DNA of 32,716 nt. Source: Pseudomonadota bacterium (lineage in GTDB: Bacteria; Pseudomonadota; Alphaproteobacteria; Acetobacterales; Acetobacteraceae). Below are positions 7,449 through 14,639 of this stretch, piece by piece. The notes under the pieces are model-generated. The model ran no database searches. It saw nothing but the letters and a program-made list of their open reading frames with translations, and was not told where the DNA came from. Positions within the stretch are counted from its first letter, which is position 1, and each line of letters opens with the position of its first letter. Made by a program: the position numbers and the translations under genes. The DNA is taken from NCBI GenBank assembly GCA_021801465.1, contig JAJYXY010000125.1, positions 1 through 32,716 of the forward strand. The letters are read 5' to 3'.

Positions 7449-7863
7449 AATTTTTATTGGGATTTATGACATCGTTCCATGTCAGGCCGCCTCGAATTTC
7501 CCATTGGTTCGGAGAAATTTTGTCATACCTAAAGATTTGCCATCCGATATTCCCAAAAACATCTTCGAACTCTATTCTTCCGATTATGTTGTTGTGACTA
7601 CCAAAATCCGGAATAAAAATTGGAACATATTTTTTTTCTGGCCAAATGATAAATTTTTGCTTAATAAATTTGCAAATCTTGCTATTGTAAAACACATCTG
7701 CGGAAATATTTTCTGTAATAACGTCTTTTTGAAAAATAAATATACCTTTCACAATTGCGGATATTCTTCCTATATTTGCTATAAACAAAACCACGTCATT
7801 GCGCGGATAGTTTATGGTGGCATTTTTGGACAAATACAGGTAGGGCCTAAGAGGAGTATTCAT
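7429..7863 (-). CDS. A+T-rich hypothetical protein
   Basis: Protein of 144 residues, very A+T-rich and Lys/Ile/Asn-rich, unlike the G+C-rich host genes. The segment IIGRIEFEDVFGN followed by a hydrophobic strand, and the start LRPYLYLSKN, recall a widespread hypothetical family in which a soluble beta-rich domain follows N-terminal membrane helices (pattern GxIxYxDVFG). The helices are absent here, so it may be a truncated member. AGGAG lies 12 bases before the ATG. Its stop codon falls exactly where the glycosyltransferase pseudogene becomes G+C-rich, so the present C-terminus could be created by the junction. Function unknown; expression doubtful. Confidence 0.45.
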   Translation of the reverse strand: MNTPLRPYLYLSKNATINYPRNDVVLFIANIGRISAIVKGIFIFQKDVITENISADVFYNSKICKFIKQKFIIWPEKKYVPIFIPDFGSHNNIIGRIEFEDVFGNIGWQIFRYDKISPNQWEIRGGLTWNDVINPNKNYEDDEP

Positions 7864-7930
7864 TTCTCTGGTTTGCTCCTAAGCCGAATGGGCCATAATT
7901 CGGTAATGGAACAAGCTTTTTTGCATACAC

Positions 7931-7977
7931 GCGGATGGCAGTCCGTATCGCGAGTTCGAGCCCCGCCCGCCCCGCCA
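7931..7977 (+). other. 3' fragment of a serine-type tRNA
   Basis: The sequence reads as the last third of a tRNA with a long variable arm. There is a variable-arm stem CGGA (7932-7935) and TCCG (7942-7945), the linker TATC, a T-arm with loop TTCGAGC (7955-7961) between GCGAG and CCCGC, an acceptor strand CCGCCCC, discriminator G (7974) and an encoded CCA (7975-7977). The layout matches bacterial tRNA-Ser. One T-stem pair is an A-C mismatch. The D arm, anticodon arm and 5' acceptor strand (GGGGCGG expected) are not found upstream, so this is a remnant rather than a working tRNA. Site-specific integrases commonly recombine at exactly this part of tRNA genes, leaving such fragments. Confidence 0.6.
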
Positions 7978-8133
7978 TTTCATGGCTTTAGAGGATTTTA
8001 TAGACAAATATATTGTTTAGTAAACCCAATTGAATCTGAAAAGCATTTCAAACCAGCCTTGCGGTTATACATCAAGCAATGGTTTGTATCGCTTGGGTTT
8101 TGGTGGCGTTCGCTACACATAAGGCCGCTGCTT

Positions 8134-8165
8134 GCTTCTTTTTCTTCAGAAAAAGAAGCCTTTTT
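8134..8165 (+). terminator. Intrinsic terminator
   Basis: A perfect 11-bp stem (GCTTCTTTTTC at 8134-8144, GAAAAAGAAGC at 8149-8159) with a TTCA tetraloop is followed by CTTTTT on the plus strand. The U-tract is on the plus-strand transcript only, so it would stop transcription coming from the left, where the tRNA fragment is the only candidate transcript; it may be the original terminator of that tRNA. On the minus strand the stem is not followed by T residues, though it lies 29 bases beyond the end of the ClC gene and could still protect its mRNA 3' end. Confidence 0.75.
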
Positions 8166-8193
8166 CATCCCAGCAAGCGTGCGGATGCCGCCA

Positions 8194-10017
8194 CTACTCG
8201 CCCGAGAGGTCGCGCCGGCGCCGATCGAGTTCCTCGCTATAGCGGCGCAGTGCGTATTGCTCGGTCAAGAGGCCGATGACCCGCCGTGTCTCATAGCCGT
8301 CGACCACCGCGAGAGCGTCGCTCTCGGCGTGCTCGAAGGTGCTGATCGCGTCTTTCACGCTCATCTGCGGCAAAAGCATCTGGTTGGAATAATGAAGGAT
8401 ATCGGCGAGCTTGGTCGCGTCCCCATCCACGGCGTGGGCCTCGGCGACCGGGATGATGCCGGCATAGCGGCCGGACTGATCGACGATGACCACACGTTGC
8501 TCGGAGCCGAGCGGGAAGTCGCGGCGGAAATTGGCGAGCGGCGTGTCGATGCGGACGGTGCGTACCTCGCGGCGCATCATCCGCCCGACGGTGAGATTGC
8601 GCATCCAGCCGACATCGACGGCGCTGCGAATCGCCTCACCACGCAAATGAAAGCGCCAGGTCGCGAAGGAATAGCCAAAAGTGCGGCGCACGGTGAGCGC
8701 CGAGATCACCGAGGCGGCGAGCACGGCAATGGTGAGCGGCAGGCTGCCGGTGCTCTCGAGCGCTAGAAACGCCATCGTCAGCGGCCCGCCGACGATCGCC
8801 GTCGCGAGCCCGCTCATGCCGACGACGGCGCAGACCACGCCGGGCAGCAGGGTCTTCACCGTCAGCGCGGCGAGCACCGCGGCGAACAGTTTGCCGAGCA
8901 TGGCGCCGAGGAAGAGGGAGGCGAAAAACAGGCCACCGCGAAAGCCGGATCCGATCGAGATCGCCGAGGCAGCCGCCTTGAGCATGACCAGAAGTGCCAG
9001 AAACGGCAGCGAATAAGGGGCATTGATGCCGAGATGAAGCGCGGCATGGCCAGAGGAGAGCACCTGCGGCGTCACCAGCGCCATGGCCCCGACGGCAAGC
9101 CCGCCGATCGCCGGGCGCAGCCACGCAGGGACGCCACTTTGGCGAAAAATATCCTCGGTCAGTGTCACCGCACGCATGATGGCGATGCCGAAGAGAGCGC
9201 ACACCATGCCGAGCGTGAGCACTGGGATGTAATCAAATGGTGGAATGGTGCTCGGCAGGATCAACTCGAGCCCCCCCGGATCGCCGAGCAGCCAGCGATC
9301 GACGGCGATCGCCGAGATCGAGGCAACCACCACGGGCGCCAGCGTCATCAGCGAATAGGTGCCGATCACCAGTTCGAACGCATAGAATGCGCCGGTGAGC
9401 GGGGCATTGAACGCCGCCCCGATCGCGCCCGCCGCGCCGCACCCAACGAGGAGACGGAGATCGTTGCGCCGCACCCGAAAGCTTCGCCCGAGCCGCGAGC
9501 CGAGGGCGGCGCCAATCTGGCTATAGCCGGCTTCCAGCCCCACCGAGGCGCCGACGCCGTTGGAAAAAATCGTCTGCAGCATGACGATCACGCTGTCATT
9601 GAGCGACATGCGGCCACCATAGAGCGCATTCGCCTCGATCGGGTCCACAGCGCGGCGCGGCCAGAACCGCGCAACGACGATTCCCGCGAGCCCGAGCGCC
9701 AGCCCGCCGATACTTGGCACGAGCAAGGTACGGCCGCGATCGAGCTTCGCCATGCCGCTCAGACGCTCATGCCCATAAAGCAGAAACATCCAGTGATGCA
9801 TCTCCCAGGTCGCAAGATTCATCCCCACGACCAAGAGTCCCGCGCCGCAGCCAACAAGCGCGGCAAGCGCCACCAGCCAGATTTCATCGGCCCGCACCAG
9901 GGCGCGAAGCGTCTGCGGAACATGCAAAACGATTTCGCCGAGCGGCCGGCGAGGGCGAATAGGCAATGGCCGCTCACGCCGCGCGGCGGCACTGGAGGCG
10001 AAGGGAAAGACGCTCAT
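8194..10017 (-). CDS. ClC-family chloride channel/antiporter with CBS domains
   Basis: Inner-membrane protein of 607 residues. The membrane domain (about 45-440) shows ClC hallmarks: GASVGLEAGYSQIG, where the Glu aligns with the gating glutamate of the GREGP motif, GSGFRGGLFFASLFLGAMLG for the second ion-binding loop, and a Gly-rich helix LLVGCGAAGAIGAAFNAPL that is diagnostic. The cytoplasmic C-terminus (about 470-590) forms a CBS pair, with RVVIVDQSGRYAGIIPV and ALAVVDGYETRRVIGLLT as the two strand-rich cores; CBS pairs usually sense nucleotides. The classical selectivity motif GSGIP is replaced, so whether it moves chloride or another anion is not certain. The start ATG has a weak Shine-Dalgarno. 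The 245 bases upstream hold no gene. It is separate from the MFS gene, which lies upstream on the same strand. Confidence 0.9.
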   Translation of the reverse strand: MSVFPFASSAAARRERPLPIRPRRPLGEIVLHVPQTLRALVRADEIWLVALAALVGCGAGLLVVGMNLATWEMHHWMFLLYGHERLSGMAKLDRGRTLLVPSIGGLALGLAGIVVARFWPRRAVDPIEANALYGGRMSLNDSVIVMLQTIFSNGVGASVGLEAGYSQIGAALGSRLGRSFRVRRNDLRLLVGCGAAGAIGAAFNAPLTGAFYAFELVIGTYSLMTLAPVVVASISAIAVDRWLLGDPGGLELILPSTIPPFDYIPVLTLGMVCALFGIAIMRAVTLTEDIFRQSGVPAWLRPAIGGLAVGAMALVTPQVLSSGHAALHLGINAPYSLPFLALLVMLKAAASAISIGSGFRGGLFFASLFLGAMLGKLFAAVLAALTVKTLLPGVVCAVVGMSGLATAIVGGPLTMAFLALESTGSLPLTIAVLAASVISALTVRRTFGYSFATWRFHLRGEAIRSAVDVGWMRNLTVGRMMRREVRTVRIDTPLANFRRDFPLGSEQRVVIVDQSGRYAGIIPVAEAHAVDGDATKLADILHYSNQMLLPQMSVKDAISTFEHAESDALAVVDGYETRRVIGLLTEQYALRRYSEELDRRRRDLSGE

Positions 10018-10251
10018 GGCCGGCCCTGCGCGGCGCGCCTTGCCTCACCTTGGAAAAAGGGCGGGCGTCGACACCAGAGAGAGACCACCGTGTAAGACAA
10101 GTTCGAAACCGCCCACATGCCCAAAACTCGAGAAAAACTGCCGGCCGCCAATCACCTTACCCATAACATAGTGAATCAGGCGTTTTCATGACGGGGTTTA
10201 TCACCGATTTTTGTCGGTTGTGTACGAAAAGAATGGGCGGGCCAAGAGAAG

Positions 10252-10277
10252 GCGCCGGCACGCTATTGCGCCGGCGC
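10252..10277 (-). terminator. G+C-rich hairpin at the end of the MFS gene
   Basis: GCGCCGGC (10252-10259) pairs with GCCGGCGC (10270-10277) around a 10-base loop, straddling the stop codon of the MFS gene. On the minus strand it is followed by CTTCTCTT, a weak pyrimidine tract, so it may act as an inefficient terminator between the MFS and ClC genes. Confidence 0.35.
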
Positions 10278-11558
10278 GGCGGGCGCTTCCTCCAACGTCC
10301 GGTCGTGCGGCAATAAAAGCACGATGATCAACGCGACCACCACCGCGCCCGCGATCACGAACAGCCCGCTCGAAAAGCTGCCTGTATAGTCCCGGAGCGC
10401 CCCCATGACGTAGGGCCCAGCGAAGCCGGAGAGATTGCCGATCGAGTTGATTACCGCGATGCCGCTCGCCGCCGCGGTGCCCGAGAGGAAGGCGGTGGGA
10501 AAGGTCCAGAACACCGAGATCGCGGCAAAAATGCCGAAGCCGGCGACGGAAAGCAGAACCATCTTGGCGAGCGGATCGCTGAGGACGGCGGAAGCGGCGA
10601 GACCGACGGCGGCGGCGATCAGGGCGATCGCCATGTGACCCTTGCGCTCGCCGAGGCGATCCGAACGCCGCCCCCAATAGACCATGCCGATGGTGCCGAT
10701 CACATAGGGGATGGCGGTGACGAAGCCTGTTTGCGCGTTATTCAGCCCAAACGCCTTGACGATTTGTGGGATCCAAAAGGTGAAGCCGTAATTGGCGGCA
10801 ACCGCGCCGAAATAGATCAGCGCGATCGCGAGTACGCGCGGATCGATCAATGATTCGAGGATGGTGAAGCTGCGCACCCGCTCGCGCGCGGCGCGCTCGG
10901 AGGCCATGCGCTCGGTAAGCCATTGGCGTTCCTCGGGCGCAAGCCAGGTCGCGTGATCCGGGCGGTCGGTGAGATAGAACCAGCAGACGACGCCGAGCAC
11001 GACCGCCGGCACCGCCTCGATAATGAAGAGCCACTGCCAGCCGTGAAGACCGAGCATACCATTGGTGTAAAGAATGAGCCCCGAGACCGGGGCGCCGATC
11101 ACCGAGGAAAGTGGGATCGCGGCCATGAAATAGCTTACCACCCGGGCCCGATAGACGCCGGGGAACCAGAGTGTGAGATAAAAGATGATACCGGGGAAAA
11201 ACCCGGCCTCGGCGGCGCCAAGCAAGGTGCGAATGACATAAAAACTGGTCTCGCCGCGAATGATCGCCATCAGCGCGGAAAGAATCCCCCAGGTGACCAT
11301 GATCCGCGCGATCCAGCGGCTCGCCCCGAACCGGTCGAGCGCGAGATTCGAGGGCACTTCGAACACGAAATAAGCCAGAAAGAAAATGCCGGCGCCAAAA
11401 CCGAACGCGGTTTTAGATAAATGCAGATCGGGCATCATGGTCAGGGCGGCAAAGCCGACATTCACCCGGTCGAGATAGGCCGCGAAGTAGCAAAGGATCA
11501 GGAATGGCACCAGGCGACGCATCACCTTGGTCATGGTTCTGGTTTCGATCTCGCTCAC
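10263..11558 (-). CDS. MFS transporter, anion:cation symporter type
   Basis: Inner-membrane carrier of 431 residues with about twelve hydrophobic helices. The opening RRLVPFLILCYFAAYLDRVNVGFAAL contains the D-R-x-N-x-G/S signature of the anion:cation symporter branch of the major facilitator superfamily, which takes up organic acids such as tartrate, phthalate derivatives or hexuronates; the actual substrate is not evident. A second loop motif (YWGRRSDRLGERKGH) is the MFS A-type motif between helices 8 and 9. Translation starts at a GTG (11558) preceded by a strong GGGAGG. It lies 67 bases after the TadA-like gene on the same strand, and its own good ribosome-binding site suggests it may be expressed independently. 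No catabolic genes for an organic acid are nearby. Confidence 0.9.
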   Translation of the reverse strand: MSEIETRTMTKVMRRLVPFLILCYFAAYLDRVNVGFAALTMMPDLHLSKTAFGFGAGIFFLAYFVFEVPSNLALDRFGASRWIARIMVTWGILSALMAIIRGETSFYVIRTLLGAAEAGFFPGIIFYLTLWFPGVYRARVVSYFMAAIPLSSVIGAPVSGLILYTNGMLGLHGWQWLFIIEAVPAVVLGVVCWFYLTDRPDHATWLAPEERQWLTERMASERAARERVRSFTILESLIDPRVLAIALIYFGAVAANYGFTFWIPQIVKAFGLNNAQTGFVTAIPYVIGTIGMVYWGRRSDRLGERKGHMAIALIAAAVGLAASAVLSDPLAKMVLLSVAGFGIFAAISVFWTFPTAFLSGTAAASGIAVINSIGNLSGFAGPYVMGALRDYTGSFSSGLFVIAGAVVVALIIVLLLPHDRTLEEAPAAPAQ

Positions 11559-11625
11559 GCAGCTTTCCTCCCTTGCGTTCGACGCTCAGCCAGAACGCCA
11601 TATTTCGCCGCTGCCGGCAAGCGGT

Positions 11626-12093
11626 TCAGGGGCGGCGGGCGGCGAAAAAGCCGCGCAGGAGTGCCGCGCATTCGCACTCGCAAACGCCCCCCACCAATTC
11701 CGGGCGATGATGGCAGGAACGCGCCTCAAACACGCGCGCGCCATGTTCGACGCCGCCGCCCTTCGGGTCATAGGCGCCGAAGATCAGCCGCCGGATGCGA
11801 AAGAAACTCGCTGCCTGAGCGCACATCGGGCAGGGCTCCAGCGTCACCACGAGGTCGCAATCGGGGAGCCGCGGCACGCCCAGCCGCGCCGCCGCCGCCC
11901 GCAGTGCCAGCATCTCGGCATGCGCGGAAGGATCGGCCCGGGCCTCGGTTTCGTTGCCGGCAACTGCGAGGAGGGTGCCATCGGCCGCAACCACAACCGC
12001 ACCCACCGGCACCTCGCCCCGCGCGCCCGCCGCCCGCGCGGCCTCCAGCGCCGCCACCATCGCCACGCCCGCGCTCGTCGGGCCCTGATTCAC
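11626..12093 (-). CDS. tadA: TadA-like tRNA adenosine/nucleoside deaminase
   Basis: Zinc-dependent cytidine/adenosine deaminase fold of 155 residues. The catalytic HAE is at residues 58-60 (Glu60 as proton shuttle) and the zinc cysteines are in PCPMC at 88 and 91. GEVPVGAVVV near the start and the C-terminal HHRPELVGGV and ECAALLRGFFAARR are typical. TadA converts A34 to inosine in tRNA-Arg(ACG). The CHHRPE variant in place of the usual NH-rich segment is the form I associate with a second alphaproteobacterial clade annotated nucleoside deaminase, so a different substrate is possible. The GTG at 12093 overlaps the glycosyltransferase stop (GTGA), implying coupled translation; the ATG at 12060 would give a more usual TadA N-terminus (144 residues). 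Confidence 0.82.
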   Translation of the reverse strand: MNQGPTSAGVAMVAALEAARAAGARGEVPVGAVVVAADGTLLAVAGNETEARADPSAHAEMLALRAAAARLGVPRLPDCDLVVTLEPCPMCAQAASFFRIRRLIFGAYDPKGGGVEHGARVFEARSCHHRPELVGGVCECECAALLRGFFAARRP

Positions 12094-13379
12094 GTGCCCC
12101 TGCCACGGCGCGAGGTTTGCCGCTGGGCTGGCGGCTTGGTCGCGGGGGCGATCGCCGGGCGCATGCCTGAGAGCTGCTCGATCAGGCGTGCCATCCGCTC
12201 GAGATAATAGTCCATTGCGAGATGGCGCTCGGCATAGTCGCGGGCATTGGCGCGCAGCCGCTCGGCGAGCGCGCGATCCTCGAGCACCGACAGTACGCCC
12301 TCGGCGAGCCGCGCCGGCTCGTGAAAGGGCACGAGCAAACCGTTGTCGCCATCGCGGATGAATTCGCGCACCGGCTCGGTATCGCTGCCGATGACGGCGC
12401 AACCGCTCGCCAGCGCCTCACGCAGCGACCACGAAGCAACGAACGGGTAGGTGAGATAGACATGCGCGTCCGAGCGCTGCAACAGCCGCCGGTAATCACC
12501 GTAATCGATCCGCCCGAGGAGATGCACCCGGCTGGTATCGAGCCGATCCTTGACCTCATTGAAAAAATAATCCCGCCATGTGCCATTGGCGAGTTTCGCG
12601 CCATAGCTCACGCCATCGCCGCCGACGAGGATCACGCGCACATCCCGCCGAGCCTGCATCAGGTGCGGCAGGGCCCGCATCATGACGTGATAGCCGCGAT
12701 ACGGTTCGAGATCGCGGGCAACGAAAGTGACCAGTTTTTCGCCTGGCGTGACGGTGACGTCTTTGATGGAAAACGGCGCTCGCGCCACTGCCAGATCCGG
12801 CGCGCACAGCGCGAGATCCGCGCCTTCGGGGACGATCGAAATGCGCGAGCGTGCCCAGTCGGGATAGGTCGCGTGCTGAAAGCGGGTCGGTGTCTGGCCA
12901 TGCCCGGAGAGGTTGAGGGCGAGCAGATTGACCGTGTTTTTTGCCCGGATATTAGAGAGCATTTGCGGCGCGATCGGGAATTCTGGATCGAAACCGACAT
13001 CGAGGCCGTCAGTATGATAGAAAAACTCGAAATAGCCGAGCATCGGCGTCCCCGGCCAGACATCGCAAAGATCAAGCATCTCGCCCCAGCCGTGATGGCC
13101 GATGATGATGTCGGGCTGAAACCCAAGTCCACGAAGCTGCGTTGCCGCCCGCGCCACTGCCTCGGCGCGGATCAGCGCCGGCTCGATCTCGCGCACATTG
13201 CGGTGGGCGTCCTTGCACGGTTCGCGGCCGAGGCGATAGACGAGCTTTCTGACCCCCGAGATGGCATTGTTGTTCTCGTCGGTGAGAAAGAGAATCTCGT
13301 GCTCCCTGGCCGCTCCGAGATAACGCAGCAGGTGGAGATATTGGCCGGGAAAATTCTGATGAACGAAAAGGAAGCGCAC
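12090..13379 (-). CDS. Glycosyltransferase, family 4
   Basis: GT-B fold glycosyltransferase of 429 residues. The N-terminus VRFLFVHQNFPGQYLHLL is a classic first strand plus sugar-acceptor loop, and this GT4 subgroup is found in several capsule and surface-glycan clusters. The C-terminal half has FVARDLEPYRGYHVMMRALP (domain linker) and SLREALASGCAVIGSDTEPVREFI, which replaces the usual E-x7-E glutamates with a conserved-looking Ser/Glu pattern. The frame is open 83 codons further upstream, inside the ChW-like gene, but the GTG at 13379 starts exactly at the conserved strand. The gene begins 10 bases after the ChW-like gene stop and overlaps the deaminase by four bases. It has no membrane segment and would act in the cytosol or at the inner membrane face. 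Confidence 0.85.
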   Translation of the reverse strand: MRFLFVHQNFPGQYLHLLRYLGAAREHEILFLTDENNNAISGVRKLVYRLGREPCKDAHRNVREIEPALIRAEAVARAATQLRGLGFQPDIIIGHHGWGEMLDLCDVWPGTPMLGYFEFFYHTDGLDVGFDPEFPIAPQMLSNIRAKNTVNLLALNLSGHGQTPTRFQHATYPDWARSRISIVPEGADLALCAPDLAVARAPFSIKDVTVTPGEKLVTFVARDLEPYRGYHVMMRALPHLMQARRDVRVILVGGDGVSYGAKLANGTWRDYFFNEVKDRLDTSRVHLLGRIDYGDYRRLLQRSDAHVYLTYPFVASWSLREALASGCAVIGSDTEPVREFIRDGDNGLLVPFHEPARLAEGVLSVLEDRALAERLRANARDYAERHLAMDYYLERMARLIEQLSGMRPAIAPATKPPAQRQTSRRGRGT

Positions 13380-13389
13380 GCAAAATCCG

Positions 13390-14568
13390 TTATCGGCCGC
13401 GGCGCGGCGGTGGCGCCTTGCCGGCGCGGGCGGGCGGTTTGGCGCTCGGTTTGGCGGCTGGTTTTGCCGCGACCGAGGGGCGCGCTGGCTCCTTGGCGCT
13501 CGCTTTGGCGGCAGACTTTGGCGTCTCGGCAGTGGATTTTCCCACCGGCTTCTCGGGCTCACGGCGCTGGAGCGTGATTTGGAACGCCTCCAGCGGGGCG
13601 AGGCTGTCGGCCTCGCAGGCTTCGCCATCGCCGACCGGGCCGATCACCGTGCCATCGACGAAGCTCGCCGAATAAAGACAGCGATGGGTTTCGCGCGCCT
13701 TGCCGCGGAGCCGCACGCGCAACCCCAAAAGCGGCAGCGCCATACCGCGGCTGCCACAGAGCTGCCCGCCCTCGACCCAGGGAGAAAGCCAGCCGCGCCC
13801 GAGAACCGCTTGATATTCGATGTCTTGCGGCGCGATCCCACCGCGTGGCGTGAGCGCGAAGCCCTCGACCCAGCGCTTGCTGCCGCGATCGCCGACCCAT
13901 TCGCCGAACATCGCCCCGATATCGCCACGCAGCTGCACATGGGCACCGATTTCGAAATTGCCGGCGAGCGGGATGGCCCCTACCGGCGCCGCTCTCGTCG
14001 CCATCGGTGCCGCGCCCGCCGCCGCAGCGACCCCAGGTGGAAGACCCCCAGGTGCCATGACAGGTGCGACGACCACCGGTGGCGCCGCATTGGCGGCAGG
14101 CTGAGCGGCCGGGCGCCTTGGGTCGGCGAGTGGGGTCGGACGGGCCAGGGATTGGGACGCGGCCTCCTCGGCAAGCCGCAGCACTTGCAGGCGCGGCGCC
14201 GTCTCTGGGCCGCCTTGCGCCTGATAGATAGTGACGAGAATTTGCGCCGGCCCCTCGCTGACGCGCACCAGCGCGGCATCGGCCGCGCCACTCAGCCAGC
14301 CATCCGCCCGGAACGAAGTGATGCTGATCGCCTGCGGCCGGCTCGCTGCCCCCGGCGGCAGGGAAAGCCGCACCCCCGGCAGGCCCGAGGCATCATCTGG
14401 CCGACGAGCGCCTGGGGTCTGGACGATGCAGAAAAGCCCAGCATCCAGCGTCATCAAATGTGCCGAGGTGCGGATTTCGGTGAACATTTTGGCGCTCGCG
14501 CCCAAGGGATTCGTGCTCGAGGGGGGCGCGCTGGGGGCCTTCGCGCTCGGGGCGCCGGGGTCGGGCAT
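13390..14568 (-). CDS. Protein with three ChW-like (hydrophobic W) repeats
   Basis: Protein of 392 residues that I cannot assign to a named family. Residues 30-135 look like a beta-rich domain, 140-205 is a Pro/Ala-rich linker, and 335-392 is a Lys/Pro/Ala-rich basic tail. Between them are three consecutive units: about 208-241 (AHVQLRGD then EWVGDRGSKRWVEGFAL), 250-288 (YQAVLGRGWLSPWVEGGQLCG) and 298-333 (YSASFVDG then DGEACEADSLAPLEAFQITL). The Y/H-x-A/Q start, GW..WV..G centre and L-x-G/A-x-x-I/V-x-L end fit the clostridial ChW repeat pattern, a module usually found on Gram-positive secreted proteins. No signal peptide is visible, so it may be cytosolic or an unconventional export substrate. 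It is embedded between two glycosyltransferase genes in a type I secretion cluster. Confidence 0.7.
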   Translation of the reverse strand: MPDPGAPSAKAPSAPPSSTNPLGASAKMFTEIRTSAHLMTLDAGLFCIVQTPGARRPDDASGLPGVRLSLPPGAASRPQAISITSFRADGWLSGAADAALVRVSEGPAQILVTIYQAQGGPETAPRLQVLRLAEEAASQSLARPTPLADPRRPAAQPAANAAPPVVVAPVMAPGGLPPGVAAAAGAAPMATRAAPVGAIPLAGNFEIGAHVQLRGDIGAMFGEWVGDRGSKRWVEGFALTPRGGIAPQDIEYQAVLGRGWLSPWVEGGQLCGSRGMALPLLGLRVRLRGKARETHRCLYSASFVDGTVIGPVGDGEACEADSLAPLEAFQITLQRREPEKPVGKSTAETPKSAAKASAKEPARPSVAAKPAAKPSAKPPARAGKAPPPRRGR

Positions 14569-14639
14569 CGCGATGGTCTCACTCTATTCTGGAAGAATCA
14601 ATCTCGGGTTAATCAGCCCATTTCTCTAGCGGCATCAAC

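Larger units (their letters stand above)
5500..8193. other. A+T-rich, gene-poor islet with gene remnants
   Basis: This stretch has markedly more A and T than its flanks, especially 5880-6840 and 7440-8190, and carries mostly short or broken genes. In order it holds an IS630-type remnant, two small orphan genes facing each other, a glycosyltransferase pseudogene, an A+T-rich hypothetical gene, a serine-type tRNA 3' fragment and a terminator. From 5500 to 5681 I see only the upstream region of the PEP-CTERM gene; 5866-6177 holds small hairpins and no gene; 6688-6842 holds a promoter candidate. The mixture of foreign base composition, transposase debris and a tRNA end suggests a decayed genomic island. 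No integrase or intact tRNA was found, so exact limits are inferred from composition. Confidence 0.6.

Noticed and set aside
7881-7977. Complete tRNA gene ending at 7977
   Set aside because: The upstream bases do not form an acceptor strand (GGGGCGG needed), a proper D arm or an anticodon stem; only the 3' third is credible.
7315-8766. 483-codon plus-strand frame across the islet
   Set aside because: It crosses a composition boundary, the tRNA fragment and the terminator, and runs antisense to ClC; it is a chance opening.
12222-13577. 451-codon plus-strand frame antisense to the GT4 gene
   Set aside because: Shadow of a real gene with clear glycosyltransferase motifs on the minus strand.
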